A stretch of 34,848 nucleotides of DNA from Sphingomonas sp. (GTDB lineage Bacteria > Pseudomonadota > Alphaproteobacteria > Sphingomonadales > Sphingomonadaceae), in contig NZ_JAIXHL010000031.1 of the NCBI RefSeq assembly GCF_030145815.1, forward strand, positions 1-34,848. Reading direction: 5' to 3'. A model generated the notes under the pieces. The model made no database searches, was not told the origin of the DNA, and worked only from the letters and a program-made list of their open reading frames with translations. The position numbers were made by a program, and so were the translations under genes. Positions 18,279 to 26,621 of the stretch are shown here, piece by piece (the stretch's first letter is position 1; each line of letters starts with the position of its first letter).

Positions 18279-19187
18279 ATGCGCTTCCACAAGCTCGATC
18301 TGAATCTCCTCGTTGCCCTCAACGCGTTGCTTGAGGACAAAAGCGTAAGCTTGGCCGCGGAGCGGATCCATCTCAGCCAGTCCGCGACGAGCAGCGCGCT
18401 GGGCCGATTGCGCGAATATTTTCAGGACGAGTTGCTCGTGCTCAAAGGGCGGTCGATGGTATTGACCCCCCGCGCGGAAGAACTGGTCCAGCCTGTTCGC
18501 GCTGTACTCGACCAGATCACCGCGACGATCGCGGTGTCGCAGCCCTTCGATCCGGCCGTTTCCGATCGACGGCTCTCGATACTCGCATCCGACTATGCGA
18601 TCGAGGTCATGCTGCGACCTGCCATGCTGGCCTTCGAGGAGGAGGCCCCCGGCATGACCTTCGACATTTCGCCGCTGGGCGATGACGTGGTCGAGGAATT
18701 GAAACGCGGCCGCGCCGACCTGCTAATCGCCATCGATACCGCGATTTCCACCGAACTGCCGTTCGTGCAGTTGTGGGAGGATGATTTCGTTGTTGTGGCC
18801 TGGTCGGGTAATCATTCGCTGCGCGGGGGCATCACGCGCGAGCTTTACGAATCGCTCGGCCATGTCGTGGCGCGCTTTGGTCGGACACGCAGCCCGTCCT
18901 TCGAAGAGTGGGCTCTGCGCAGCCAGGCGATCAATCGTCGTGTAGAAGTTATCGCGCCGAGCTTCACTGCGGTCCCAAGCTTCCTCGTCGGTTCACAGCG
19001 GATCGCAACCATGCACCGTCGATTGGCAGAACGCATGGCGCGCTTTTATCCGCTGAAGATCCTGGAGGCACCACTCGACATTCCTTCGGTCCGTCAGACG
19101 GCGCAATGGGCCTCCAGTAGCAATACGGACGCAGCGCTGATGTGGTTGGTTGGCCGCCTTCAAGCGTTGATGCAGGATCAGGGCTGA
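18279..19187 (+). CDS. LysR-family transcriptional regulator (NodD-like N-terminus)
   Basis: This 302-residue protein has the LysR layout. The winged helix-turn-helix is at about residues 5-65 (LDLNLLVALNALLEDKSVSLAAERIHLSQSATSSALGRLR in sequence order, with SLAAERIHLSQSATS the HTH). A linker helix and a two-lobed effector domain follow from about residue 92 (RRLSILASDY). The DLNLLVALNALLED start is typical of the NodD/NahR/LinR-like branch, whose members often respond to aromatic compounds. It likely regulates the adjacent ABM-fold gene or larger parts of the cluster. Its last ten bases overlap the 3' end of the convergent HxlR gene. Confidence 0.95.
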   Translation: MRFHKLDLNLLVALNALLEDKSVSLAAERIHLSQSATSSALGRLREYFQDELLVLKGRSMVLTPRAEELVQPVRAVLDQITATIAVSQPFDPAVSDRRLSILASDYAIEVMLRPAMLAFEEEAPGMTFDISPLGDDVVEELKRGRADLLIAIDTAISTELPFVQLWEDDFVVVAWSGNHSLRGGITRELYESLGHVVARFGRTRSPSFEEWALRSQAINRRVEVIAPSFTAVPSFLVGSQRIATMHRRLAERMARFYPLKILEAPLDIPSVRQTAQWASSSNTDAALMWLVGRLQALMQDQG

Positions 19188-19654
19188 TCCCTGCTGTCAT
19201 ATTCTTGGCGAGACCGAACGATCCTGTCCTGCTTTGCGCGTACCCATTCCAGCATCTCGCGCGCGCGTTCCAGCAGTGATTGCCCAAGACCGCTAAGGCG
19301 ATAATCGACCTTGGGCGGGACGTCTTGCGTGACCGTTCGGATCAGGAATCCATCGCGTTCGAGAGCCCGCAGCTTCAGCGTCAGAACGCGCTGGCTAATT
19401 TCGCCTTCGCTCGACAGCGCGCCGACGATTCGACGGAGCGTTGCATGGCGCCACGGCCCCGACTGCAATGTGAGCAACAGCAGCATCGTCCAGCGGTCGC
19501 CGATCAGGGAAAACACCTCGCGTACCGGTTCGTCGCGCCCGCGACCGGCCTCGTCCATTTCCCGCGCAAGATATTCCAGTGATCGCCAGTCACCCGCCTC
19601 ATTCTCTTCAGCGCCGCGGCGTACCGCTTTCAGTCGTGTCTGCGCTTCGTCCAT
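19178..19654 (-). CDS. HxlR-family winged-helix transcriptional regulator
   Basis: This protein (158 residues from the chosen start) has a C-terminal HxlR domain from about residue 45: VREVFSLIGDRWTMLLLLTL, then HATLRRIVG, ISQRVLTLKLRALERDGFL and VDYRLSGLGQSLL. The roughly 40-residue N-terminal extension (DEAQTRLKAVRRGAEENEAG) is not part of the standard domain. Two in-frame ATGs exist at 19658-19660 and 19652-19654; the second has GGAA five bases ahead and is preferred. It diverges from the SDR operon, with two dyads in between. HxlR proteins usually repress an adjacent divergent operon and respond to electrophiles or aromatics. Confidence 0.92.
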   Translation of the reverse strand: MDEAQTRLKAVRRGAEENEAGDWRSLEYLAREMDEAGRGRDEPVREVFSLIGDRWTMLLLLTLQSGPWRHATLRRIVGALSSEGEISQRVLTLKLRALERDGFLIRTVTQDVPPKVDYRLSGLGQSLLERAREMLEWVRAKQDRIVRSRQEYDSRDQP

Positions 19655-19752
19655 GTCCATTCCGAAGGCACAAAAAAGTGCCGTCTTCCGCTCTCTGCCG
19701 TCTTGCCTACCCATGCAAGCAATGGATCGCAGCATCCTAGAGGAGGACGAGG
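19655..19752. promoter_or_regulatory. divergent HxlR/SDR-operon control region with two dyads
   Basis: Two inverted repeats stand out: GGCAC-AAAAAA-GTGCC (19667-19682) close to the HxlR start, and CTTGC-N8-GCAAG (19702-19719) toward the SDR. The second, TTGC...GCAA, resembles HxlR-type operators. A strong GAGGAGGACGAGG lies just before the SDR ATG. Confidence 0.5.
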
Positions 19753-20559
19753 ATGACAATGGGTTTCGACTTGTCGGGAAGGGTGGCGATCGTCACCGGC
19801 GGTGCGGGCGGCATCGGAGCGGCGACCGTGCGGTTGCTCGTCGCGCGCGGTGCGCGGGTCGCCGTGGCGGATCTGGCGATTGATCGAGCGGTTGCGCTCG
19901 CAGATAGTCTGGGCGGCGACGTGCTCGCGCTGCATCTCGATCTTGCCGATGCAACTTCGGTCGAAGCGATGGTGGCGGCGACGGTCGCGCGGTTCGGCCG
20001 GGTCGATATCCTCCACAATAACGCGGCGCTGATAGACCCGCGCGTCGCCGAGCAGGACGTCGATGTCGAGACGATGGATCTCGATATCTGGGACCGCACC
20101 TTTGCGGTCAATGTGCGCGGTGCGATGATCGCCTGTCGCGCCGTACTTCCCCATATGGTTGCACAAGGTGGCGGCGCAATCGTCAACACCGTGTCGAACC
20201 TTGCGTTGCAAGGGCATGTCATCCAGACGGCCTACAGTGCTTCGAAGGCTGCGTTGATCCAGCTGACCCGCTCGATCGCCGCCAGCCATGGGCGCCGCGG
20301 TGTCCGATGCAACGCAGTGGCACCAGGGATGACGCTCACACCCGCTTTGAAGGAGGCGTTTCCTGCCCATATCCGCAAGATGGTGGAAGACGAGACGCTG
20401 AGGGATCGGCTCGGCGAGCCTGAGGATATCGCGGAAACAGTCGCCTTCCTCGCCTCTGACTCGGCGCGCAACATCACCGGCCAGTGCATCGTGTGTGATG
20501 GCGGCCTTGCGAGCCATGTGCCCGGCTTCGGTGCCTTCCTTGCACTCAAGGAGGGCTGA
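19753..20559 (+). CDS. short-chain dehydrogenase/reductase
   Basis: This 268-residue classical SDR has TGGAGGIG at 15-22, an Asp after beta-2 (VAVADLA) that favours NAD(H), NNAA near 93, catalytic Ser148, and YSASK at 161-165. Unlike the first SDR of the cluster, the tetrad is intact. A C-terminal tail (ASHVPGFGAFLALKEG) extends beyond the usual end and could cap the active site. It is the first gene of a five-gene operon, opposite the HxlR regulator. It probably oxidises a secondary alcohol or reduces a ketone of the cluster's substrate. The FAD gene starts two bases after its stop. Confidence 0.95.
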   Translation: MTMGFDLSGRVAIVTGGAGGIGAATVRLLVARGARVAVADLAIDRAVALADSLGGDVLALHLDLADATSVEAMVAATVARFGRVDILHNNAALIDPRVAEQDVDVETMDLDIWDRTFAVNVRGAMIACRAVLPHMVAQGGGAIVNTVSNLALQGHVIQTAYSASKAALIQLTRSIAASHGRRGVRCNAVAPGMTLTPALKEAFPAHIRKMVEDETLRDRLGEPEDIAETVAFLASDSARNITGQCIVCDGGLASHVPGFGAFLALKEG

Positions 20560-20561
20560 GC

Positions 20562-22151
20562 ATGGCTAACTATGATATTGTCGCGCTGGGCGGTGGGCAT
20601 AACGGACTGACCGCGGCCGCTTACATGGCCAAGGCCGGCAAGAAGGTGCTGGTGCTGGAACGCAAGCCGCATATCGGGGGTGGCGTTTCGACCCGCGAGC
20701 TGATCACACCCGGCTATTGGCACGATGAACATTCGAACGTGCACATCATGATCCAGGGCAATCCCATGCTGCGCGATGACGAGCTGGGGCTGCTTTCGAA
20801 ATTCGGGCTCGATTACATCTATCCCGAATTACCGTGGGCGACTGTTTTCGAGGATGGTCGCACCATCCGCGTGTGGAAGGACCTGGACCGCACGTGCCAG
20901 GGCATATCGGAATTCAGCCCGCGCGACGCCGACGCCTATCGCAAGTTCGTGCAGGCGAGCCAAGCCGTGCTGCCGATGTTCATGGCCGGCCTCTATCAGC
21001 CGCCGTTCCCGATGGGCGCGTTTGTCGCGATGATGGACCAGTCGGATGAAGGGCGTTTCCTGCTCGACGTGATGAGCCGGTCTGCGCTGGACGTAGCCAA
21101 TCAATATTTTGAGAGCGACCTCCTCAAGCTGCATCTGGTCCGATTGGTCACTGAAAATCTGCAGATGCCCGACGAGCTTGGCACGGGTATGGGCGCGTTC
21201 CTTATGCCCGGCATCGTGCATACCTATGGCGTCTCGATGCCGCGCGGCGGATCCGGGGAGCTGTCCAGGGCGCTGGTTCGATGCATCGAGCATCATGGTG
21301 GTGAGGTACGCTGCTCGGCTGAGGTGGCGCGGGTCACGACGTCTGCCGGACGTGCCACTGGTGTCGAACTGACAACTGGTGAGCACTTCGTCGCCAAAGA
21401 TGCCGTTATCGGCGCGATTCATCCGCGGGTACTGCGCAACTTTGTTGTAGGTGTCCCGGAACCTGTCCTGCAGCGCGCCGAGCGCGTTACCCCGTCGACC
21501 TTCTCAATTTGCCTTACGCATATGGCGCTCAAGAAACAGGCGCGGTTGAAGGCGCGCGAGGCAGAGGGCGCGGTGCTTTGCGAACTGATGTCCACAGATT
21601 CATTGCACGAGATGCTGCTGGACTATGACCGGTTGCGGCGAGGTGCCATCCCCGAACGGCGACTGATCGCGGGCGGCGACAACACGGCCAACGATCCCAC
21701 GCGCGCGCCGGCTGGCGGCGGGGTATTTTACGGCGTCACCTTCGCCCCTTACGCGCTGCACGAAGGCGGCGCGGCGCGCTGGGATGAGATCAAGGAACGG
21801 GTCGCGGACGAGAGTCTCGCTTACTATCGTAAATTTTACGACGGGCTGGACGATGACAATATCATCGGCCGTCTGGTCCGGTCGCCTCTGGATCACGAAC
21901 GCGATAGCCCGGCCAGCTTCATTCGCGGCGACATTCATGGCGCGGCGCCGTTCATGTACCAGACTGTCGGCCATCGACCGACGCCAGATCTCGGTCATTT
22001 CACCGTGCCGGGTGTCGAGGCGCTCTATCTCGTCGGTCCATTCATGCATCCCGGGGGCGGTGTGTTCGGTGCCGGGCGCGCGACGGCGATCCAGATGATG
22101 GACGATATGGACATCGACTATGACAAGGTGCTGGCAGGAGCGGTGCGATGA
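20562..22151 (+). CDS. phytoene-desaturase-like FAD-dependent oxidoreductase
   Basis: This 529-residue protein is of the CrtI/COG1233 type. The FAD-binding Rossmann motif is at the N-terminus (ALGGGHNGLTAAAYMAKAGKKVLVLERK in sequence order, residues about 7-34, Glu after beta-2 binding the ribose). GGGVSTREL follows. SMPRGGSGELSRALVRCIEHHGGEVR (about 226-251) is the family's conserved middle region, and GPFMHPGGGVFGAGRATA (about 490-507) the C-terminal FAD-binding signature. Members desaturate or dehydrogenate hydrophobic substrates. No carotenoid genes are nearby, so this is likely a catabolic dehydrogenase. It overlaps the next gene by four bases (ATGA). Confidence 0.93.
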   Translation: MANYDIVALGGGHNGLTAAAYMAKAGKKVLVLERKPHIGGGVSTRELITPGYWHDEHSNVHIMIQGNPMLRDDELGLLSKFGLDYIYPELPWATVFEDGRTIRVWKDLDRTCQGISEFSPRDADAYRKFVQASQAVLPMFMAGLYQPPFPMGAFVAMMDQSDEGRFLLDVMSRSALDVANQYFESDLLKLHLVRLVTENLQMPDELGTGMGAFLMPGIVHTYGVSMPRGGSGELSRALVRCIEHHGGEVRCSAEVARVTTSAGRATGVELTTGEHFVAKDAVIGAIHPRVLRNFVVGVPEPVLQRAERVTPSTFSICLTHMALKKQARLKAREAEGAVLCELMSTDSLHEMLLDYDRLRRGAIPERRLIAGGDNTANDPTRAPAGGGVFYGVTFAPYALHEGGAARWDEIKERVADESLAYYRKFYDGLDDDNIIGRLVRSPLDHERDSPASFIRGDIHGAAPFMYQTVGHRPTPDLGHFTVPGVEALYLVGPFMHPGGGVFGAGRATAIQMMDDMDIDYDKVLAGAVR

Positions 22152-22405
22152 ACGATTTTGCGAGGCCCAAGGGGCCGACGATGCGGATCTATGACGGCCA
22201 GAACAAAGAACTGATGACGGTCCGCAAGCTTGAGCGTGACGGGAACGACCTGGTAATCACCGGCAAGATTTTCGGCGCCATGCCCATGAAGGCGCGATTG
22301 AAACCGGAAGAGGCACGGGCCGCGCTAAAATTGCTGACGCCTGCGACGATCTGGTTCCTGCTGACCATCCTGTTCCGCAGTTCGGCCAAGGGAGAGCGTG
22401 CATGA
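22148..22405 (+). CDS. unknown small protein (85 residues) with a hydrophobic C-terminal segment
   Basis: I do not recognise this family. Its reality is supported by four-base overlaps with both neighbours (ATGA at 22148-22151 and again at 22402-22405) and a GGAG before the start. The middle (MRIYDGQNKELMTVRKLERDGNDLVITG, in order) looks like beta strands. LTPATIWFLLTILFR near the C-terminus (about 64-78) is a hydrophobic, possibly membrane-associated helix followed by basic residues. It could be a small accessory subunit or membrane anchor of the FAD oxidoreductase upstream. An internal ATG at codon 12 is an alternative start. Confidence 0.75.
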   Translation: MNDFARPKGPTMRIYDGQNKELMTVRKLERDGNDLVITGKIFGAMPMKARLKPEEARAALKLLTPATIWFLLTILFRSSAKGERA

Positions 22406-23154
22406 AGTTCGACTTCACAGGCCGCCGCGCGCTTGTCACCGGCGGGACCACTGGCATCGGCCGCTCGATCGTCTCCGCCCTGGGGGCGAGCGGCGCACAA
22501 GTCCTGGTCAACAGCGAGGACGCCGCCGCCTGTGCTCGGGTGGCGGGAGAGGAGCCTGACGCCATCGCGTTGCCGGCGGACCTGTCGGATCCGTCGGCCG
22601 TGACGGCGCTCGCCCATCGCGTGCTGCGCGAAGGGGCGCCTGACCACCTTTTCCTCAATGCCGGGATCACGGGAAAGCTTCGCGCCGGGGATGAAGGCTA
22701 TGAGGCCGAGGTAGTGACGGTGTTCGCGATCAACCTGCACCATGCACGCATATTGTGCGACCTGCTGCTGCCCGCAATGTCGGCCCGTGGAGGTGGAAGC
22801 GTAGTGTTGACCGCGAGCCTGTCTGCGCTCCGCGGTAATCGCAACATCGGTGTCTACAGCCTGACCAAGGCGGCGCTTGCCCAGCTCGCGCGCGACATGG
22901 CCGTGCGATGGGGACCGGATGGTATTCGTGTCAATGCTGTGTCTCCGGGCCTGATCGCGACGGGTTGGGAGCAGAATATTCTGTCAAACCCGGAAGCAGC
23001 CGAACGCCGGATGCGCATGACGCCGCTGCGTCGGGTGGGGCGACCGGATGAGATTGCGGCGGCCGCGCTGTTTCTCGCATCCGATGCGGCAAGCTTCATC
23101 ACCGGACAGAATATCGCCGTCGATGGCGGCACATCAATCACAGATGGGAACTAA
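22402..23154 (+). CDS. short-chain dehydrogenase/reductase
   Basis: This 250-residue SDR has TGGTTGIG at 13-20, NAGITG near 94-99, catalytic Ser139, and YSLTK at 152-156, all in canonical spacing. The segment after beta-2 (VLVNSEDAAAC) lacks the Asp typical of strict NAD-dependence, so the cofactor could be NADP(H). The C-terminal FITGQNIAVDGGTSITDGN is standard. It is coupled to the small protein upstream (ATGA) and to the SnoaL-like gene downstream (TAATG). Confidence 0.94.
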   Translation: MKFDFTGRRALVTGGTTGIGRSIVSALGASGAQVLVNSEDAAACARVAGEEPDAIALPADLSDPSAVTALAHRVLREGAPDHLFLNAGITGKLRAGDEGYEAEVVTVFAINLHHARILCDLLLPAMSARGGGSVVLTASLSALRGNRNIGVYSLTKAALAQLARDMAVRWGPDGIRVNAVSPGLIATGWEQNILSNPEAAERRMRMTPLRRVGRPDEIAAAALFLASDAASFITGQNIAVDGGTSITDGN

Positions 23155-23582
23155 TGACCATGCGTGAAGACCAATTCGCGGATTATATTCGCCGGTTCAA
23201 TGCCGAGGATGCAACCGCGTTCGATGACTATCTCGCTGCCGATATGGTGATGACCAACGGATCGCTGACCTTCACTGGGGTCGATGGCATGCGGCACCAT
23301 TATGAGGACCTGGTCTGGCCACATTTTGTCGAAACGCTCAAAGTGCTGCGCTTCGTTTCAAACGACGACACGGTGGCCGTGCAGATGCATACGAACTTTG
23401 TCGCTCGCCATGATGCCGATACCCTGTTCGGGCCGGTGAAGAAGGGCGAGCAGTTCGATTATCGCGGTTTGATCATGTACGAACTGCGCGACGGAAAATT
23501 TTCGAGCATCACCGTTGCATTCAATAGTTTCGTCAACACGCGCGGTGATGGGACGACGGTGAATATCGGCATTCCGCATTGA
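23154..23582 (+). CDS. SnoaL-like (NTF2-fold) protein
   Basis: This 142-residue cytoplasmic protein has NTF2-fold features: an N-terminal helix pair (FADYIRRFNAEDATAFDDYLAAD), FTGVDGMRHHYEDLV, a strand with VAVQMHTNFVARHDA, then FDYRGLIMYELRDGKFSSITVAFNSF as the last sheet. Related folds include polyketide cyclases, delta-5-3-ketosteroid isomerase-like enzymes and dehydratases. The catalytic role here is not evident. The ATG overlaps the SDR stop (TAATG); an alternative ATG lies two codons later. It is the last gene of its operon and is followed at once by a terminator. Confidence 0.85.
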   Translation: MTMREDQFADYIRRFNAEDATAFDDYLAADMVMTNGSLTFTGVDGMRHHYEDLVWPHFVETLKVLRFVSNDDTVAVQMHTNFVARHDADTLFGPVKKGEQFDYRGLIMYELRDGKFSSITVAFNSFVNTRGDGTTVNIGIPH

Positions 23583-23588
23583 CGGTAA

Positions 23589-23621
23589 GCGGGTCGCCGG
23601 GTCGGCGACCCGCCCATTTTT
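23589..23621 (+). terminator. rho-independent terminator of the SDR/FAD operon
   Basis: Ten-base arms GCGGGTCGCC (23589-23598) and GGCGACCCGC (23604-23613) with a five-base loop are followed by CCA and five T residues. The T-run overlaps the stop codon of the convergent VOC gene. Confidence 0.88.
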
Positions 23622-24027
23622 AGTCCTCGGGCTCGCAAACAAACTCGATCAGATTGCCGGCACAGTCGCGAATGAACGCGCCGCTGCCATATTTCTCGCG
23701 CACCACGAAGACGATCTCGACGCCCATTGCCTCGAGTTCCGCTATGGTGGCGTCCAGATCGGCGACGCGGAAGGCAACATGCTTGTTGCCATGCGTTTGG
23801 AGATCACGGTTCGGCACGCGACGGTCGTCGGGTAAAGGTGCCGCATTCGTTACTTCGAACACCTCCATTCGCAGCGGGCCTTTGCGCAGCATGGCAACAC
23901 GAGCGCTGATTGCGGGGATCTCAAACTTCTTCTCGACCGAAAAGCCCATCACACGGCCGTACCAATCGGCCGCTTCGTCGAGGCTGGGGACGCTGACGGC
24001 GCCATGATGAAAGGTAAAATCGACCAA
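23620..24027 (-). CDS. VOC (glyoxalase/dioxygenase superfamily) protein
   Basis: This 135-residue single-chain VOC protein has two beta-alpha-beta-beta-beta modules: FHHGAVSVPSLDEAADWYGRV (starting near residue 6) and NKHVAFRVADLDATIAELEAMG (about 80-101), ending GNLIEFVCE. The His, His and Glu candidates for a metal site (FHHG, KHVAF, LIEF) are kept, so it may be a lyase, isomerase or small dioxygenase active as a dimer. The start is an uncommon TTG (24025-24027); AAGGAG sits six bases ahead, inside the end of the upstream gene, and no ATG fits. Three bases separate it from the exported protein gene, so both belong to the MFS operon. Confidence 0.9.
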   Translation of the reverse strand: MVDFTFHHGAVSVPSLDEAADWYGRVMGFSVEKKFEIPAISARVAMLRKGPLRMEVFEVTNAAPLPDDRRVPNRDLQTHGNKHVAFRVADLDATIAELEAMGVEIVFVVREKYGSGAFIRDCAGNLIEFVCEPED

Positions 24028-24030
24028 GCT

Positions 24031-25113
24031 TCACTCCTTTGGTTTGATTGCTGTGGCGGGCGCCGTCGAGACCCAGATCGAACGGGAGCCCGGCGCGCTC
24101 ATCTTCTGGAAGAGATGCATGCCCTGGACCTTGCCGTCATAGACCCGGAACATCTGGGCGACGAAGATCGTGGCGGGCAGCGGTGCGATCGTCTCCGACT
24201 TGTACTTGCCTGTGGCGTTCGCCCTGGCGAGTGCTCCGTGATAATGGGCCACCATCTCTCCGGGCACGAATGCGCTCCAGCTAGGCGTCGTGACCGGATA
24301 AGGCTGGACAATGCCTTCCACCGTTGCGATCGCCACGACCAATCCGGTGGCGGCGTCGGCAATCACCCGTGCGTGAGGATCTGCCGGTCGCTCAGGTACG
24401 ATGGGGCACAGCATGGGAATGCTGCCATCGGGGAGTCGCTCTTCAGGGAGCGGAGCCCCTTCGGGTAACATGAAGGCCATCATCTCTGGCTCTTCGCCGA
24501 CGATCTTGCCATTTTCCATCAGCCGACAATCGGGATGGGCCGCAGGGCTTTCCATCTTTGGGGAGAACATCGAGCTGCCAACTATATGCAGTGCGTCACG
24601 GGGCATCAGCCGCTTCGCTTCGACCGGTCGGGTCCATTGCGTAGGAAGGGACGACATTCCGTCCGCGTCATATTGATAGCCAGCATCAGCACGAGAACGC
24701 GTCAGGAAGAGTTCAAGTTCGGAAAAGCGACCCTCTTCGACCTTCAGCCGTCCCCAAAACAGTGCGGTCGGCCCCCCTTCGCGCAGCGTGACGACAATGA
24801 ACATCTCGCCCGTCGAAGCGTCGATCAGATATTGTTTGGCGAGCGCTTCCGATGGAGTGCGCCATAGCGACATCATCGGGAGCGCAGCGGCCACGCCGTT
24901 TTCGGATGCGCGATAACTTTGCGTCAAAGGAACGGCGCCCGGATTTCGTGCAACCATCGACGCAACCAGCCCATCGGCCAGCCGGGTCATGCAGGCTCGG
25001 TCGCATCGATCCGCTGCTGTCTTCGACGGGGGCGTCCCACTGCTGGCGCTGGCAGGCGCTGCCGCCAGCGAAAAGGAAGCGAGCATGACACCAGCTGCGA
25101 GTCGCTTGATCAT
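24031..25113 (-). CDS. exported protein of unknown function
   Basis: I do not recognise this 360-residue protein. It has a clear Sec signal peptide: MIKRL, a hydrophobic core to about 19, and cleavage after ASA at 21-23. The mature part is mixed alpha/beta without transmembrane segments; near its N-terminus are two Cys (DRCDRACM). Recurrent strand-helix pieces such as GEMFIVVTLREGG and ATGLVVAIATVEG look like a duplicated, NTF2/SnoaL-like domain: each half has a short helix, then long strands (FVPGEMVAHYHGALARAN, MFRVYDGKVQGMHLFQ). That reading is tentative. The preferred start is ATG 25111-25113, seven bases after AAGGAGG that lies at the end of the MFS gene. Likely periplasmic. Confidence 0.8.
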   Translation of the reverse strand: MIKRLAAGVMLASFSLAAAPASASSGTPPSKTAADRCDRACMTRLADGLVASMVARNPGAVPLTQSYRASENGVAAALPMMSLWRTPSEALAKQYLIDASTGEMFIVVTLREGGPTALFWGRLKVEEGRFSELELFLTRSRADAGYQYDADGMSSLPTQWTRPVEAKRLMPRDALHIVGSSMFSPKMESPAAHPDCRLMENGKIVGEEPEMMAFMLPEGAPLPEERLPDGSIPMLCPIVPERPADPHARVIADAATGLVVAIATVEGIVQPYPVTTPSWSAFVPGEMVAHYHGALARANATGKYKSETIAPLPATIFVAQMFRVYDGKVQGMHLFQKMSAPGSRSIWVSTAPATAIKPKE

Positions 25114-25115
25114 TC

Positions 25116-26327
25116 TCATACCTCCTTTGCTCGCAGCAGTGGGATCGAAACCATCGCCACAAGAGCGCCAACTGCCGCAGCAATGCCCAGCGCCAGGAAG
25201 GCCGAGAACAGTCCGGAAAAATTCTTGGACAGGAAGGTCACCACTACGGGGCAGAGGAACTGCCCGAGCGCAAGCGAGCCCTGCCACAGTCCTGCACCGC
25301 GCCCACGGACCTCGAAATCGAGCTGGCTCATCGCCCAGACCAGCAGGGTGGGAAGCAGCATCCCTGCCCCAAGCTGATTGATGAAGCAGCCGATCAGAAA
25401 GCTGGTCGGCGACTGTGCCAGCGCCATGATGGAGAAACCGGTGGCGAGCATTACCAGTTCAACCATCAGCAGCATGACCGGATTACGGCCGGTAAGCCGC
25501 GAGTAAATCAGCGTGCCGAGCGGCACGCCGATGCTCGCAACCGAGGTAAAGAAGCCGATTCGTGCCGGGTTTGTCATGCCCAGCTGGTCGAGGCCGACAC
25601 TCGCTTGGATCTGGACCGTGTAGAAAAAGACCGAGCTGTAAATTGTTGCCACCAGGACCGGGATGAAACGCGCCCAAGGGAACCGGTCCCAGCTTGCGTT
25701 GTGAGGCGCTTCGGCGGCCTCGGCGTTGGGATTGTCTTCCTTGGGTTCCCAGGTGAACAGGATTACCAGCGCCATCATCGCAAAGGCCGACAAATAGACC
25801 CAGAACGGTGTCCGCCATCCGAACGCGCCCAACTGCCCGCCCAGATTGAAGAAGATCAAAGCAGAAATCGATGCTGTTGCCGTCTGTGCGGCCAGCCAGC
25901 GATCACGCCGGTCGCCCTTGAAATAGTCCCCGATCATCGTGGTGGTCAGCACCATGATGAGCGCTTCAAACACGCCGACGCCGACGCGGGTCGCTAAAAT
26001 CCAGGTAAGGTCGCTGAGAAAGATGGGCGCGATACCGAAGGCAGCATAGCCGACGAACGAGGCGAGCAGGATTCTGCGCCGACCGTAATAGTCGCCCAGT
26101 ATCCCGGCAACCGGCGATAGCAAGGCGATGCACAGTGCCGGAAAGGTGAGCACCATCGGCACCCAATATTCATAGTTCGGGACCGTGCGGAACTCTTCGA
26201 TCATCTGCGGCAGGATGGGCGCGAGCAGTACGATCGCCATGGTTGAGAGCGTGATCGGTAGCAGCAGGGAAATCCCGGTCAGAAATCCGGGCTCTTGGTG
26301 CGCGTGTGCGCTCGATGTGGACGGCAT
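25116..26327 (-). CDS. MFS transporter
   Basis: This 403-residue inner-membrane protein has about 12 hydrophobic segments. The MFS loop 2-3 motif is GILGDYYGRRRILL (about 75-88), and a shortened counterpart SRLTGRNPVML sits after helix 8. The central cytoplasmic loop contains EPKEDNPNAEAAEA. Proton-coupled symport or efflux are both possible. Being first in an operon with an exported protein and a VOC protein, and inside a catabolic cluster, it most likely carries the substrate or an intermediate across the inner membrane. ATG 26325-26327 has GGGAGAG upstream. Its stop region contains the Shine-Dalgarno of the next gene. Confidence 0.94.
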   Translation of the reverse strand: MPSTSSAHAHQEPGFLTGISLLLPITLSTMAIVLLAPILPQMIEEFRTVPNYEYWVPMVLTFPALCIALLSPVAGILGDYYGRRRILLASFVGYAAFGIAPIFLSDLTWILATRVGVGVFEALIMVLTTTMIGDYFKGDRRDRWLAAQTATASISALIFFNLGGQLGAFGWRTPFWVYLSAFAMMALVILFTWEPKEDNPNAEAAEAPHNASWDRFPWARFIPVLVATIYSSVFFYTVQIQASVGLDQLGMTNPARIGFFTSVASIGVPLGTLIYSRLTGRNPVMLLMVELVMLATGFSIMALAQSPTSFLIGCFINQLGAGMLLPTLLVWAMSQLDFEVRGRGAGLWQGSLALGQFLCPVVVTFLSKNFSGLFSAFLALGIAAAVGALVAMVSIPLLRAKEV

Positions 26328-26621
26328 TCCGGCTACTCTCCCTCAATCGCAACGCCGTCGCTCGTGCGGCATCCTTCCCGCACGATAGCGATGCTCGGCG
26401 CTATCCGGCAAAGCGAATGGATGGATTGAGATGGATTGACGCGCTGGATAGGCGAGGCTTCCCGCCGCTATCGCTTTCATGGATGCCTCGATTTGCGAGA
26501 ACGCGCTTCGAGCATGCGGCGTTACCGCATAGACCTCAACGTGCGGACATTCGGGCCGTGCCGACATCGTGACCTTCTTTTAGGGGGTCGCCGACGGGGC
26601 CAATTCATTGAGGAGAGGATG
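26328..26621. promoter_or_regulatory. divergent control region between MFS operon and exported SnoaL-like gene
   Basis: The 294-base gap has no credible gene. It contains a dyad GATAGCG-N8-CGCTATC (26384-26405) and a further CGCTATC at 26466-26472, a plausible operator for one of the cluster regulators. Repeated ATGGATTGA-like bases occur at 26417-26440. GAGGAGAGG (26609-26618) is the ribosome binding site of the plus-strand gene. Confidence 0.45.

Noticed and set aside
20562..22151. Carotenoid biosynthesis gene (crtI)
   Set aside because: It belongs to the same superfamily, but no crtB, crtY or other carotenoid genes are near, and its operon partners are SDRs and a SnoaL-like protein.
24004..25381. 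Plus-strand open frames opposite the exported unknown protein and MFS end
   Set aside because: The minus-strand gene has a signal peptide, a good ribosome binding site and operon spacing; the plus frames have none.
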